DNA of 64,000 nucleotides from Rhexocercosporidium sp. MPI-PUGE-AT-0058 (taxonomy: Eukaryota > Ascomycota > Leotiomycetes > Helotiales): contig JAGTJL010000001.1 in NCBI GenBank assembly GCA_020746875.1, forward strand, positions 2,418,001-2,482,000, written 5' to 3'. The notes below the pieces were generated by a model, which did no database searches, had not been told where the DNA came from, and saw nothing but the letters and a program-made list of their open reading frames with translations. Positions within the stretch are counted from its first letter, which is position 1, and each line of letters opens with the position of its first letter. Position numbers and translations under genes: made by a program. Positions 33,641 through 44,900 of this stretch are shown here, one piece after another.

Positions 33641-36090
33641 AATACCTAGTCTTTGTTTATCAGATGGGTTGGAAGTTGTATTACGAATACCCAAAGACTC
33701 AGCATTAATTTTCCCTTTCGCTGGTTCCGTTTTAGTCTGCGGACGTGAGCAACTGCTGCTTTAACCTGAGCCGAGGGTGAGTATACCTGAGCCGAGGGTG
33801 AGCATGCCGGAGCAGAGCCTGAGCAGAGCCTGAGTATCCTGAGCACCATAATGTGGGACCCATTTTGGCCTCCTGCGTGCCCGGCTATAGTTTCCTGACT
33901 GAATTTTGCCCTGGGAATCGGTTTCTGCTCCCTTTCTGGTGTTCCGCCGGAGCAGTTTTTGGATCCCTCTTGTCAAAGAGCTTATATAGTAGTAATTCAG
34001 CCTTACAAGTCAGAATACGGTGGGCTGTTTCGACCTCTGTGGCATGACTTAGTGCGAGTCACGGGACTTTATCACATAATAATTGACACATCCGTCTTTT
34101 ACTGTCGGTTCACCAGGTCTTCGTAGAACTGCATGCTTTACCATAGGGCACGGGGAACAGTACTGTGACTTTGCCTTATGCTTATTATGGTGTTGATATG
34201 CTTGATTTCGTAAGTGAACTCTAGGTTCGTAGCTAATATCTATAAACGGGTGGTCATGTGATCGCTTAAACTCCATTGCCCCAATCTGCTATTACTTCCA
34301 ATAATTACTTCCAACATTTACCTCAGGCACTCAGGCCATAATCTGAAAGTAGTCAGGCTTATTGGTCACGTAATGTCTGTTCCTCTCGTATATAGCCTGA
34401 GATCCTGTCAATCGCGCACACTTGTTCTGCGGTTAAATTTTGTTTGTGTTTTTCGTGATATTGAAAATCTGGCATATTTGAAATTTATCTTAAATATAAT
34501 TGATATTAATATAATCATTTGCAAATTTAATCATTTATATATTAGAGTATTATCTGGAGAAACAATTGGGGTTGGCTTTGGAAGAGGAGCAAATAAAGTC
34601 ACTATTCGCCGGCGCACCAACCCCCCAAGTCCTCACTCGGTCGAGGCACCACAGAACGAGATCCAGAATCGAGAACACAGCGAAACCACCGGTGGCAGAC
34701 CAGAAGAGCTGCAAGGTGTTTATCGACGTGGCGCCCTAGCTCAGGGCCTTGAGGAGTGGGAGCAGCGGGAGAGTGAGGTGGTGGTAGTGGTGGAAGGAGG
34801 AAGCGTAGCGACAGAAGGAAGGGCTCGGGCAGCCAGCTGTGTGTGAGGGTCATCAGCAGGACTTGGCCGAGGTCGTCGACGTGGACGACCCGAGGAAGCC
34901 ACCGAGGGAAGGCTCTGCCAACTACGCAACCCGAGATCCCCTACGAGCACCGTTTTCGACTGCGTAGGATACCGCACCTGGCCGCTTATTGGACGCCAAC
35001 CCAATACCGAATCGTATAGGGGGAACATCCAAACAGGTCGGATTTTTGGGTCAACGAAGACGACATGCGATTGTCAATTCTATGGTCGCCTTGCGAACAA
35101 TCCTCTCAAGACTTGGTCCAACCAGTAAAAGGGATATTATGCGAGTTTACCGCATACGCTATAACAGATATAACAAAGGCAAGAAAATTTTCGTATCTGG
35201 TCAATAAATCCCTCTAGTTCACTGAAAATCATTTGAGAATCTCACTCAGCCCTATATTGGTCGCTGAGCTTAAAGGTAACTAGTGGCGTCAGAAGTGCCC
35301 TGTTTTGGAAATCTTGAGGAACAGTTTGCTAACGGAATATATCTTGAACAGGGTCTTCTCCCCATCCCTTGAGCCAAACACTTGAGCCAAGCACAGTCTG
35401 AGGTCCATCTCAGATATTCAGCAACTCCGATCAGTGAGGAGCATCGCCATGCGTCACGAGCCTCGAGGCTCCTCCGCCCCAGCCGACTCAACTAGGGGGC
35501 GAGCGTGCGACGGGGAAGCGAAGGCACCAAGACATATATACAGAGATCAACAGCGACACGCACCATTCCGTGAACACCGATGACAACCATACACATGCGA
35601 TACAAGCGCGAAGACCCACGACCTGCAAAGCGACGAAAGCCACGCTCAGCGCGTGCCGTGACTCCGTCTCCACCTCCGAATCGACGAGTAGCACTGTGCT
35701 TCACGGGACCTCTCGGAGTCCGTCTACGGCATCAGAAGCGGTATTAGTTGCTATATCAGGAATAGCCTTTCCAAGGTTTCTTCAAACGCGCCAATAATCT
35801 TGAGTTTAAACTGCTGTCGATTTCGGAACATTCCCGATTAATCCCGCAGCATTGGACATTAAATCATGACGCTGCCGCAGATTCCAAGATACATCAACCA
35901 CCGTTGAAGCCAAAGAAGAGCAAGATTCCACGGACAGAAGAAGAAGATATAAAGCTGCTCCAGATATGGAACGACGACCGTTCGCGGGAATACATATTTT
36001 GCTACCCTCCCTAGCCGGAGTGAAGGGACCATCCGGGTGCGCTGTTCGACAAAATTCAAAAAGCGATCCCGCTAATGAGCGTGCCGTTTA
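33641..36090. repeat. Repeat-rich, degenerate block left of the Fot1-type element
   Basis: No intact gene. Contains GCTCAG/CTGAGC-type repeat modules (33766-33844), an AT-rich stretch (34430-34550), a GC-rich segment with long overlapping frames (34590-35000), and a broken frame near 35905-36080 with a TEEEDIKLLQIWNDD segment resembling a Myb/SANT-like start but interrupted by stops. It looks like layered transposon and gene relics. Confidence 0.5.
33766..33844 (+). repeat. Degenerate GCTCAG-module repeat, copy 1
   Basis: Two direct copies of CTGAGCCGAGGGTGA (33766-33780 and 33787-33801), then GAGCAGAGCCT modules and GCCTGAGTATCCTGAGC (33828-33844). The latter is the exact reverse complement of a 17-mer at 57696-57712, and the CTGAGCCGAGGGTGA word recurs at 57856-57870. 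Confidence 0.75.
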
Positions 36091-36092
36091 TA

Positions 36093-38269
36093 CTCGTGTT
36101 CCCGGTTAAAATTCCACCCCACCAAAAATTCCACATTTCACCCCGCAACCCTGAACACTAAAATTCGAATAAAATGCGCAGCATTTATCGTATTCCTGAG
36201 GCGATTGCAGATTTGGAAAGCCAAGAAGTGCCTAATGTCAAAGCCATGGCCGAAAAGTACGAAGTTGAGCGCAAAACACTCGAAAACCGATGGAAGGGCA
36301 AATCGACGTCTATGGAGGAGTGTATCTCTACGCACCGGCAGTGTCTTACCAACTCTCAAGAGAAGGCTTTGGTAGGGCTTATAAACGACTTAACGAGCCG
36401 TAGAATGCCTCCGACTACAGCGATTGTTAAGAACTTAGCTGAGGAGATCAGAGGTTATGCTGTAGGGAAGAACTGGACGGCCTCGTTTATGGAGCGGCAT
36501 AAACACGAGTTGAAAAGTCTATACTTAAAAAGTATAGATAATAAGCGTATCAAAGGCGAATACTCTCCTACTTATGAACATTTTTACCAATTGGTTAAGT
36601 TAAATTCTATGTTACTTTTGTTGTTATATAATCATGAACCTCGCTGACCGCTCTTTTGTAACAGCTCGAAGAAGCCATCGACGAACACGGAATTCTCCCA
36701 GAGCATATATAGAACGTTGATGAGAAAGGATTCTTGATTGGAATAGGAAGCAAAATGCGTAGGATTTTATCCCGGGAAGCATATGAGTCAGGTAGATACC
36801 GGCAGTCAACACAAGATGGAAACCGGGAGTTTATTACACTTATCGCACACGTCTCTGCCTTAGGAAATCGAATCCCAGCGACTCTATTATACAAAGGGCA
36901 GTCTAGAGACCTTCAAGATAGTTGGGTAGAGGAGTTAGAAGAGCAAGACGACCTATTCTTTGGACCTACACCAAATGGCTAGACAAATGATACCTACGGG
37001 TTAAAGTGGCTACAAGAAGTCTTCGAACCAAGAACTCGTCCACAAAGACCTACAACTAAGCGTCTTTTGATTGTAGATGGCCACTCAAGTCATGTCAATT
37101 TACGGTTTATTCAATGGGCAGAAGAACATGGGATTTTTATTCTTATTTTACCGCCACATTCAACACACAGACTTCAACCTCTCGACCTTAACTGCTTCCA
37201 ACCCTTGGCTACCAAATACCAGGTAAGGCTTGATCAGTGGCTTCATAAATCACTTGGCTAAACGAGTATATCTAAACGCAACTTCTATGGTATTTTCCGT
37301 CCAGCTTGGCTTGAATCGTTCACTGCAGAGAATATCCAAGGTGGTTTTGCCAAAGCAGGAATCGAGCCATTCAAACCACCAGTTGTACTTGATACAATTA
37401 AGCGCCGGCCTGAAACTCCCCTTGAGCTAGAAGACCAACTCAACAAAGCTATCTCTACTCCATTGACCTCGAAATCGATTCGTCGAGCTCAAAAACGCTA
37501 CAAAGAGAATCCTACTAAGGAAAACCTTGATATTATCTTCCGCTCTCAAGAACGACTTGCTGCACAACATGAGATCGATAAGCACTTGACATCAGGTTTA
37601 CTAGAGACTCTCAAGAATGAGAAGAAACGAAGACAGCGTGGAAAGAAGCTCAATTTGGTTGGTGAGGAGGATACTAGTGCTCAGCTTTTTCACTCTTCTA
37701 GGGTTCGTGCTGCGAGTGCTTTTGAGGCAGAGATTCAGGCAAAGACTGCTGCAGAGAAGGCTGAAAAGGAGGCAAAGAAGATACAAGGAGCAGAAAATAA
37801 GCGTAGAAAGGAACAGGAGGCTCAAGAGAAGGCATTACAGCGTCAAGTAGTAAGGGATACTAAGGCTGCAGAGGCAGCTGAGAAACGGGCTATTAAGGAG
37901 GCCAAAAAAAAAGCAACTAGAGCTGGTAAAGAAGGACAGAGAGAAGTCGTCAGTTATTATATCGCAGTCAAAGAAGCCTCTCAAGCTTTCTACGAAGGCG
38001 GTAAGATTTGTACAAGAAGTTGATGAGATTGAGAAGGAGAAGGTGCCTATTTCGGTAAAAAGCAAAACCCGTGAGATTAGACTACCTGAGCGATATAAAA
38101 AGTAGTAATCTTAGCATTGAATATTATACATTGACTATTAGTCTAACCGTATTTCAATTAGTAGATTAAAATAATTTGTAGTTATTTAAATATTATCAAT
38201 TTTATTACCTTGTCGTTGCTTACGGATGTGGAATTTTTGGTGGGGTGGAATTTTAACCGGGAACACGAG
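36093..38269 (+). mobile_element. Fot1/pogo-type DNA transposon with perfect 44-bp TIRs
   Basis: Terminal inverted repeats at 36093-36136 and 38226-38269 match over all 44 bases and begin CTCGTGTTCCCGG. The element is flanked by TA on both sides (36091-36092 and 38270-38271), the target-site duplication of the Tc1/mariner/pogo superfamily. Its length is 2177 bp. It encodes a broken transposase (next entry). The identical repeats suggest fairly recent insertion, while the stops inside the gene suggest later RIP-type mutation. It sits in a repeat-rich block immediately beside the large toxin-like gene. Confidence 0.92.
36174..38033 (+). pseudogene. Broken Fot1/pogo DDE transposase
   Basis: The plus-strand reading has an N-terminal HTH segment (IPEAIADLESQEVPNVKAMA), a CENP-B-like second DNA-binding part, and the catalytic core: NVDEKGF (first Asp), LLIVDGHSSHVN (second Asp) and LPPHSTHRLQPLDLN (third Asp). 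It ends in a Lys/Glu/Ala-rich coiled tail (37640-38020). The frame is interrupted after about residue 140 near 36600-36660, by a TAG before NVDEKG (36714), by a TAG after FGPTPNG (36980) and by a TAA after LHKSLG (37259). At least two stops look like TGG changed to TAG, as expected from RIP. A short intron near 36600-36662 could explain the first break. No active enzyme is predicted from this copy. Confidence 0.85.
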
Positions 38270-38271
38270 TA

Positions 38272-38957
38272 CTGTAAGGCGGTCAACGGAAAAGAATAAT
38301 TCCGATGTGGCTTACCGTCAGTCGCCGCTTCCCTGAGGAGTCAATGACCCCGAGCATTTACCCCGCGATGAGTTTCCAATTCGAAGTGATTGTATTCAAA
38401 AGGAGCTGGAAACCAACCTCACAGCGAAATTATAGCGAGATTGTGGACAGCTGCCTTATTATCTTATTGTATAGCTCTCTTGAGCCTTCCTTAAACACTC
38501 TTTTTATTTAACACAAGTACTAGTTCTAATTTTCTATTATACTTAATCGTTCTTTATGTTAGAAGGTTACTATACTGAGGGAGTGGAAGCCGGGTGAACG
38601 TATAGGGTTGATGTGCATATATTAACTGGAATTATCATTGTATAAAAGTCCTTAGGATACAGAGGACTTTTATCCCCATAGTCGGACAGAGAGAGAACTC
38701 CCAAACTCCAAGGACTTCGCGAGGAGCTAAGTTACATTTTGACTCAATGTCACGTCACTCACGTCGAATATGGTCGTGGTACCACTGCGCAGTAGAAACT
38801 AACATCAAGATAACAATACAGGACCGGTAAGCAATATGCCAATTCGAGATGATAGACAAAAGCGAAAACAAGGAAAGAAACAAAAGGAACACAGGAGCAA
38901 CTACACAAATGCCAGCCGCCAACTTGGAATCCATACTCCACCCCACAATCTGAATCT
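38272..38957. other. Intergenic, right flank of the transposon and 3' end of the Tc-like gene
   Basis: AT-rich, no gene seen. It is likely to contain the 3' untranslated region of the minus-strand Tc-like gene. Confidence 0.55.
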
Positions 38958-41900
38958 TCAAGGCTTCAACGAGTACCTCACCACAATCCACATCTCCTTG
39001 GCGCCCATAACCGAGTCTCCAGCAGCGACGACCCAGTCCTTGAGCGCAATCGGACCATCCGTTGAATGGAGTGCGTTCAAACCATTGCCAACCTTTCCGT
39101 CCGCCCTGGAGAAACCTATTACAGTTGCGCCCTGGCGAACGCTCACATCCCCGGAAGCCAACGCTTTGTCCGTAATGACCCACACGTCACGAGTCTGGAT
39201 GCGATCTGCGGCGTGGCCTTTGGTATACGCAGGTAGTCGGGTATTAAGGGCATTGAGGGCGAGCTTATGTGTAGCGGCATCGCCGGTTGCTGCAGCCCAT
39301 TCGACTGGGAAATCGTGAGGGACGTCGAAGACGGCGTAAAGACCTTCTGAATCACTAAGATCAGCTATAGACTTGATGTAATCCGTCACCGCGCCATTAG
39401 CAGCATCTCGGAGCTTGCGGCCGCCATCCAAAGAGGTGTACTTGAGGCTCAATACGACATCGGCGATGCTATCGTAGTCAAAGCCTCTGAAAGTGTCATT
39501 GAACTCGAGTCGCCATGACGAGATCGCGCCAGCACCTTCGAAAGGAAGAAATCTCTCTGTGGCATCTGAGAAGCTAAGCTCGAAGACGCCGGAATCTTGA
39601 AGTGGTGAGCTTGTCGCGATGGCTTCAATGGGCACGTGGCTCACGCTGCTGAATCGGAGATCGTCCGCGTCAGTCTTCTCCAGATAGTCTGTCTTTCCTT
39701 TGACGATGCCGGTGTTGCGGAATTTGTGGGCAGTCAATCGCAGCATGCAGTTGAAGTTGTCAAACGGCGATGGCTCCGATCCTGCTCTTGGAAGTATGCT
39801 CACCGAAACACTCTTCAATCGACGACCGTAGTGTCCTGGGAAATCCATATCAAACAATATCTCCGGCACGGCAAACTCGGCGACAGCATCCCCACGGAGG
39901 CGAAGTAATTGCAATGGGTTAATCGCTCGGAGGGATACGTGCTTGGTGATCTCAAAGTCATGGCCCCTTGATTCTTGGTGCGCGCTTTCAAGCTCTTTTA
40001 AACTCAGCAGCAAACGCTCGCCACAAAGGAAACCGGAGTTCTGAGGCTCCCAATACCCGAATTTGATGAAAGGCGGCGGGTTTGAAGTCGCAGGCAGCCC
40101 ACGTTCATACCGGAATGCGGCTTCGGCTTTGCGAGCAATGTCGTACGTTGTGGTGTATGCTTGATAGTAGAGAGCCGAAACCTCCTGGTCGACCCAAGTG
40201 TATAACTCGGTAGAGGTATATTTAGACGTGAGGAAGTCCTGAACATCCTTGGAATTGGAAATAACTTTCTCGTGGGCAGTGATGTCGGCCTCGTGAACGG
40301 CTACGCGGACTTGATGGGTAACAATCTGTTTGTCGATAGTCTTGAGCTCGTGACCCGTGCTATTGACTTCCTTCACTCGAGCAGTATTGGTGTGCTTAAA
40401 GCCTTGCACCTTGGAAATCTTTTCTGATTGCGCCGCCATAAAGTCGGAGACGGCTTTGTACGCTTTGGAAGCCCCTTGGATGCCTTTGGCGATATTTGGC
40501 GGACCGAAACATGCCGCGATTCCGACGCCAAATGGGGATGCGTGGTTGTTCAAGACCGGGAGGGCGTGTAATTCACTCGCGATTGTCTCGATAGAATTGA
40601 TCAATGGTTGCAAATCTAGGGATTGGCCCAATTTCTGCAGCATTTCCTTCTCAGCTGCAATGAGTTTGATGCCGCTTTCAACCACGGGTGCTTCGATTTG
40701 AGTAACAAGTTCCTTGAATTCTGATTCAGCGTCTCCCATGGATGGAATGGTGCCTAGATCTTCTCCTAGCTGTTGCAAATTTTGCTTCATTCGATATTCG
40801 GGGGCTTTGCGACTCTGTTGTAGCCCTTCGACAGCCTTCTTTGTTTCCTCGAGGTTCAGTTTCTTTTGATCCATTACGAGCCCGTGGATCACAGATTCGT
40901 GACCCTGTTTGAGGGATAGCAAAGATTCGCAGTCTTTTCTCTCCTTTGCCACGAGGAGCGCAGTGCCGAACTCTTTTAACTGCTCACACATCTTGATGGC
41001 CTGTTTGAGGAGTGGCCGGAAGCGGAAGTTAGGGAGCGGGGAATTGAGGTCGTTCAAAACACTGGAAAGACTGAGGCCCGCTGCTTGTGCTGCGACCAAG
41101 AGACCTGGGTCGATAGGAGGTTCATACAGCGGGAGTTTTCGCTCTACTCCGCTGATGTCCTGGCAATGCCTGATCTTGAAGAGTCGATCGTCAATCAAAT
41201 CTCTGAGAGCTCGCAGATCTGGATTGTCAGGAATACAGAAATATTGAGCGGTAGCAAGTCCAAAGATATTGGCAAGCTTGACTTCACCGTTGACAACACC
41301 CACTGCCCCAGCTGATTGATTCACGCTAAACGGGAAGAGGACCTCCATCTGGACCAAGGCGTTACTGAAGGCATCCCATGTGTTGAGCAAGGACTTGTAG
41401 GTTTGAACTTGTTTCGTGCCGCGGAAAGGAATCTTCTGTGGCGGCTTCCCAAACAAATGAGAGGACATGACATAACATTGTATAGCCATGGGAATCATCT
41501 CGAGTGTGTTTTGTCGAAAGTAGTAGTCTCCATACGCGATCAGGATGTTAATGTACTTGACGACAACGAACTTCATGTATGATACTGGTCGGAGTCGAGC
41601 GAGAAGATGCGGATTGAAAGGATTTTCGCGCCACTGGGTAATCTGACCATTGGGCGGAGCGGCGGCATTCGGTACCAAGGAAATAAGGAGCTTCTGGACG
41701 CCCTCTGTTACACCATTGATATTCTGGAACGGCGGCCATTTCCAGCAGCGCGATGAATCAGTGTTGGATGGCGCAGTTTGACTCACACCCTTCGTAAGGG
41801 GATCGAATATGTAGTGCATCATGTCGAGTGCCAGATCGAACTGTTGGTTCTGCAGGAGTCGATCGACAATGGTCAGTGGTGCATGAAAACCGAGTTCCCA

Positions 41901-44900
41901 GTTGTATAGAGAGTATGGACGATTGAGCTCGTTGAGCTCTGCGCCGGAAGTTGTCGGAGTTTGTCCAATCCCGAAGGCGTCAGAGGTCATCGTCGAGTCT
42001 ATAGACCCTTTCCTTTTTGAGTCAAAATACCCAAAGAGATCGTCCATATTGTCTGTTCTCCAAGCAGTGTCTAGCAAGTCGTGGACGAATGGATGATTGA
42101 AGGACTCTTCCTCTGGTTTGCCACCGTATCTCACTCTGCTCTCCCCTAAACTATCATCGAAAGGGTATTTCACATAAGCGTCTTGCTCGTACAAGAACTC
42201 GCCAGCGTCGTTGCGCTGCAGTGGGTACATGATGCGAATACTGGTATCTGGGGCTGAGTTTTTTGGAGGAATGGTCGGCTTTTCCCCTTGGAAATGGAAA
42301 TCTGACCATGGCATTTTTTCTCCGGCGATGTCTTGAGCGCCATTCATATCGACTCCGAAATGATTTCCAGTGAAAGTAAATCGGCCAACTGCAGAAGGAT
42401 TCGCCTCAATGAGAGGGTCGGTCTTTGTTGCGTCGAAGCTCAGGCGATAGACATCGATGTATACCACCTTATCGTGTTGATGCGAAACAAACTTGTAGGC
42501 GCCGATTGGGGGTAGGGGGTTTGGATGCGAGATTTCGGTGATAGACTCGCTTGTGATTTGTTTCGGAGTCCATCTCCCGTTCCTCAGCTCAGAGATACCC
42601 ATTTTGATCTCCCATATCTCATCAGGATTTGACTCATCCGCATCCATATTGGTTGCCATGTCGGAAATTTTGCTGTGCGGTACCGCTGCTGGCAATGTGA
42701 CCTTTCGAAGATGAGGAATAGCTACCATAAGTCGACTGTTGTACTTGAAAGGCGCGAGGTAAAAGCCACCTGACTTGATTATGGAAGGTCCGCTTGCAGC
42801 TGGGCCACCGCCGGGTGCCTCTCCCTTCTGCGGCTTTTCCACTTCATAGCGCGGGATATCGACGGCCATATCCTGCCATGCTTGCCATACCTGTGAACTC
42901 AAGTCGTAAGTTCTGTAGTAGAACTTGTATGGAGTGCCTCGAGTTCGTGCAAAGAAGTGTACCTTGCCTGGGCGAGTGACATCGGTGGGTGTTTTTGTAG
43001 CCTCATCAACAAACACGGCATCCGCTTCAAGGTTGCCAATCTCATCCAGATTGAATAGAAAGGTCTTCAATATGTCCATGACTGATGATTTATCCAGGTC
43101 TTTTTGGTGAAGTTCTGATTCTAGTTGGAGGTATATGGGGCTCTTGTCGTCTCTCAGAGAAGGCTCGATCCAGTTCTCCGGCCACAAGAAGACTTTTCGA
43201 TTGGCTTCCCAGACGCGATACCGCTGCATCCAGTTCCACCGTTCACGATCAAGCTTTTGGGTTATGACTTCGGGCTCGAGACCCAGCATGCAACGTTGAA
43301 CGAACAACTGCACCGAAGAGGTAGCTTGTTTGAGTCGAGCGGTTTCCATGCAGGGACACATCTGATTATCGATGAGAAGAAATTCGAAGAGGCTGTCGGC
43401 ATCAACGATTGCTACAGCCCCGTTGTTTTTCAATGTTGGATGGTTGATTAAATAAGCAGTCAGAGCATCGCTTTGCAATTGCCTCAACTTGTCAAAAGTT
43501 GGCTTGATGGCTGCTTCCCAGTCGGAAAGTTTCATCTGAGCACGGATAGCAACTCGAATGCTGTCTCGAATATCACGCATCTTCCAGAAATCAATCCTCG
43601 GCTGTGCCCAATTGAAAAGCAAGTCGATATCAACCCCGACCTTGTTGTGAACGCCGAGGGCCACCTGCAGCTTGAGCAGCCACCTCTCATTCGTAAAGTT
43701 GGCTGCTTTTGCTACATTGAAATGTGTATCGTCGGTCAGCTGGACCAAATCATCCTCATCCCATAGAGTGTATGTGGAGATGATCTTAGCAAGGCTTTTC
43801 CCATCTTGCTTTGCGGCGTCTGGTCCATTCATCTTCTTGAAAAGATCAACGAGGGGCAGGCCCAGCTTCGGCAGGCTGCTCTTCAGTTTTGAGTAGTCCG
43901 CAAGACGTTTCCAAAGAGGCAAAGACAAGTGATTCCAATCGAAGTTCTCTTGTGAAGTCGCAGGGGCAACAGTTGGGTTGCCAAAGTCGGGGCCATGAGC
44001 CCGTAGGTACATCACTTCATCGCTAGTGAGTGAGAAGCCGTTGATTACGATCGCGCACTTGAAGATGAGGGTTAGTGTCTTCGCGGTCGCATCTTGCACA
44101 TGGTTGCCGATGAGGGAAGATGAGGGAATCGTGGCGAAAGCAGTCCTGTCTGTTTTCCACATAAAATTCTTCGGCTCCAGACCTTCTTTGAGATCGATGG
44201 AATATAGCTTGCCGCCTTCCAGTGCCATTGGCTCGCTGGACCATACGTCAGACGGTTCGTCGTCATCTGAATGCACAGAAAAGGCGACTCGGAATGAATC
44301 GAGGCTCATGTCCGGAGGTTGGGCATCACTTCGTGCTGCGAAGGTATATACGTCGGAAGTGTCTGCGACGAGATATCCGGTGAACCCAGTCGCGGATTTG
44401 GGATCATTGCGGATGCTCTGCAAGGCTTCCATAGCACTGACAGGTGGCTGCCCAGATGGGATGGTAGGGGCAACCGTTATCACGCTGGTAAGCAGGTTCG
44501 ATGCTATGACTGGATCAAGCGAGGTCGCCGACGCAACGGTATCGATGGTCAACTTGTCGGCAAGTTTTCTTCGAAGGAATGGGATAAAGTAAGAAAGGAA
44601 GAACAAGCGCTTTTTCGGAGCTGTAGCAAGAGTATCAACATTCGGATCCGAAGGAGCAGGGATAACGTCTCCGACGAGAAGAACGTCTTTGGCGGTCGAC
44701 TCAGTCTCAGGAGGGAATACGCCAGCGAGTGTCTTTCTCAAGAAAGTGGCGGCAAATTTGGCCAGGCGATCTACTGCTGCACTCCACTGCGGATTTGTCG
44801 ACAATCGTTTCACTTTCGCGGTTTCGTCGGGGGTGAGGAGTCCAGTTGATTGGAGCGTTGGATTTTCACCATCGGCGTACTTGAGCTTTGCTGCCAGCAC

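Noticed and set aside
34373..35030. Long overlapping frames on both strands, gag-like appearance
   Set aside because: GC-rich low complexity with no retroelement motif (no zinc knuckle, protease or reverse transcriptase segment).
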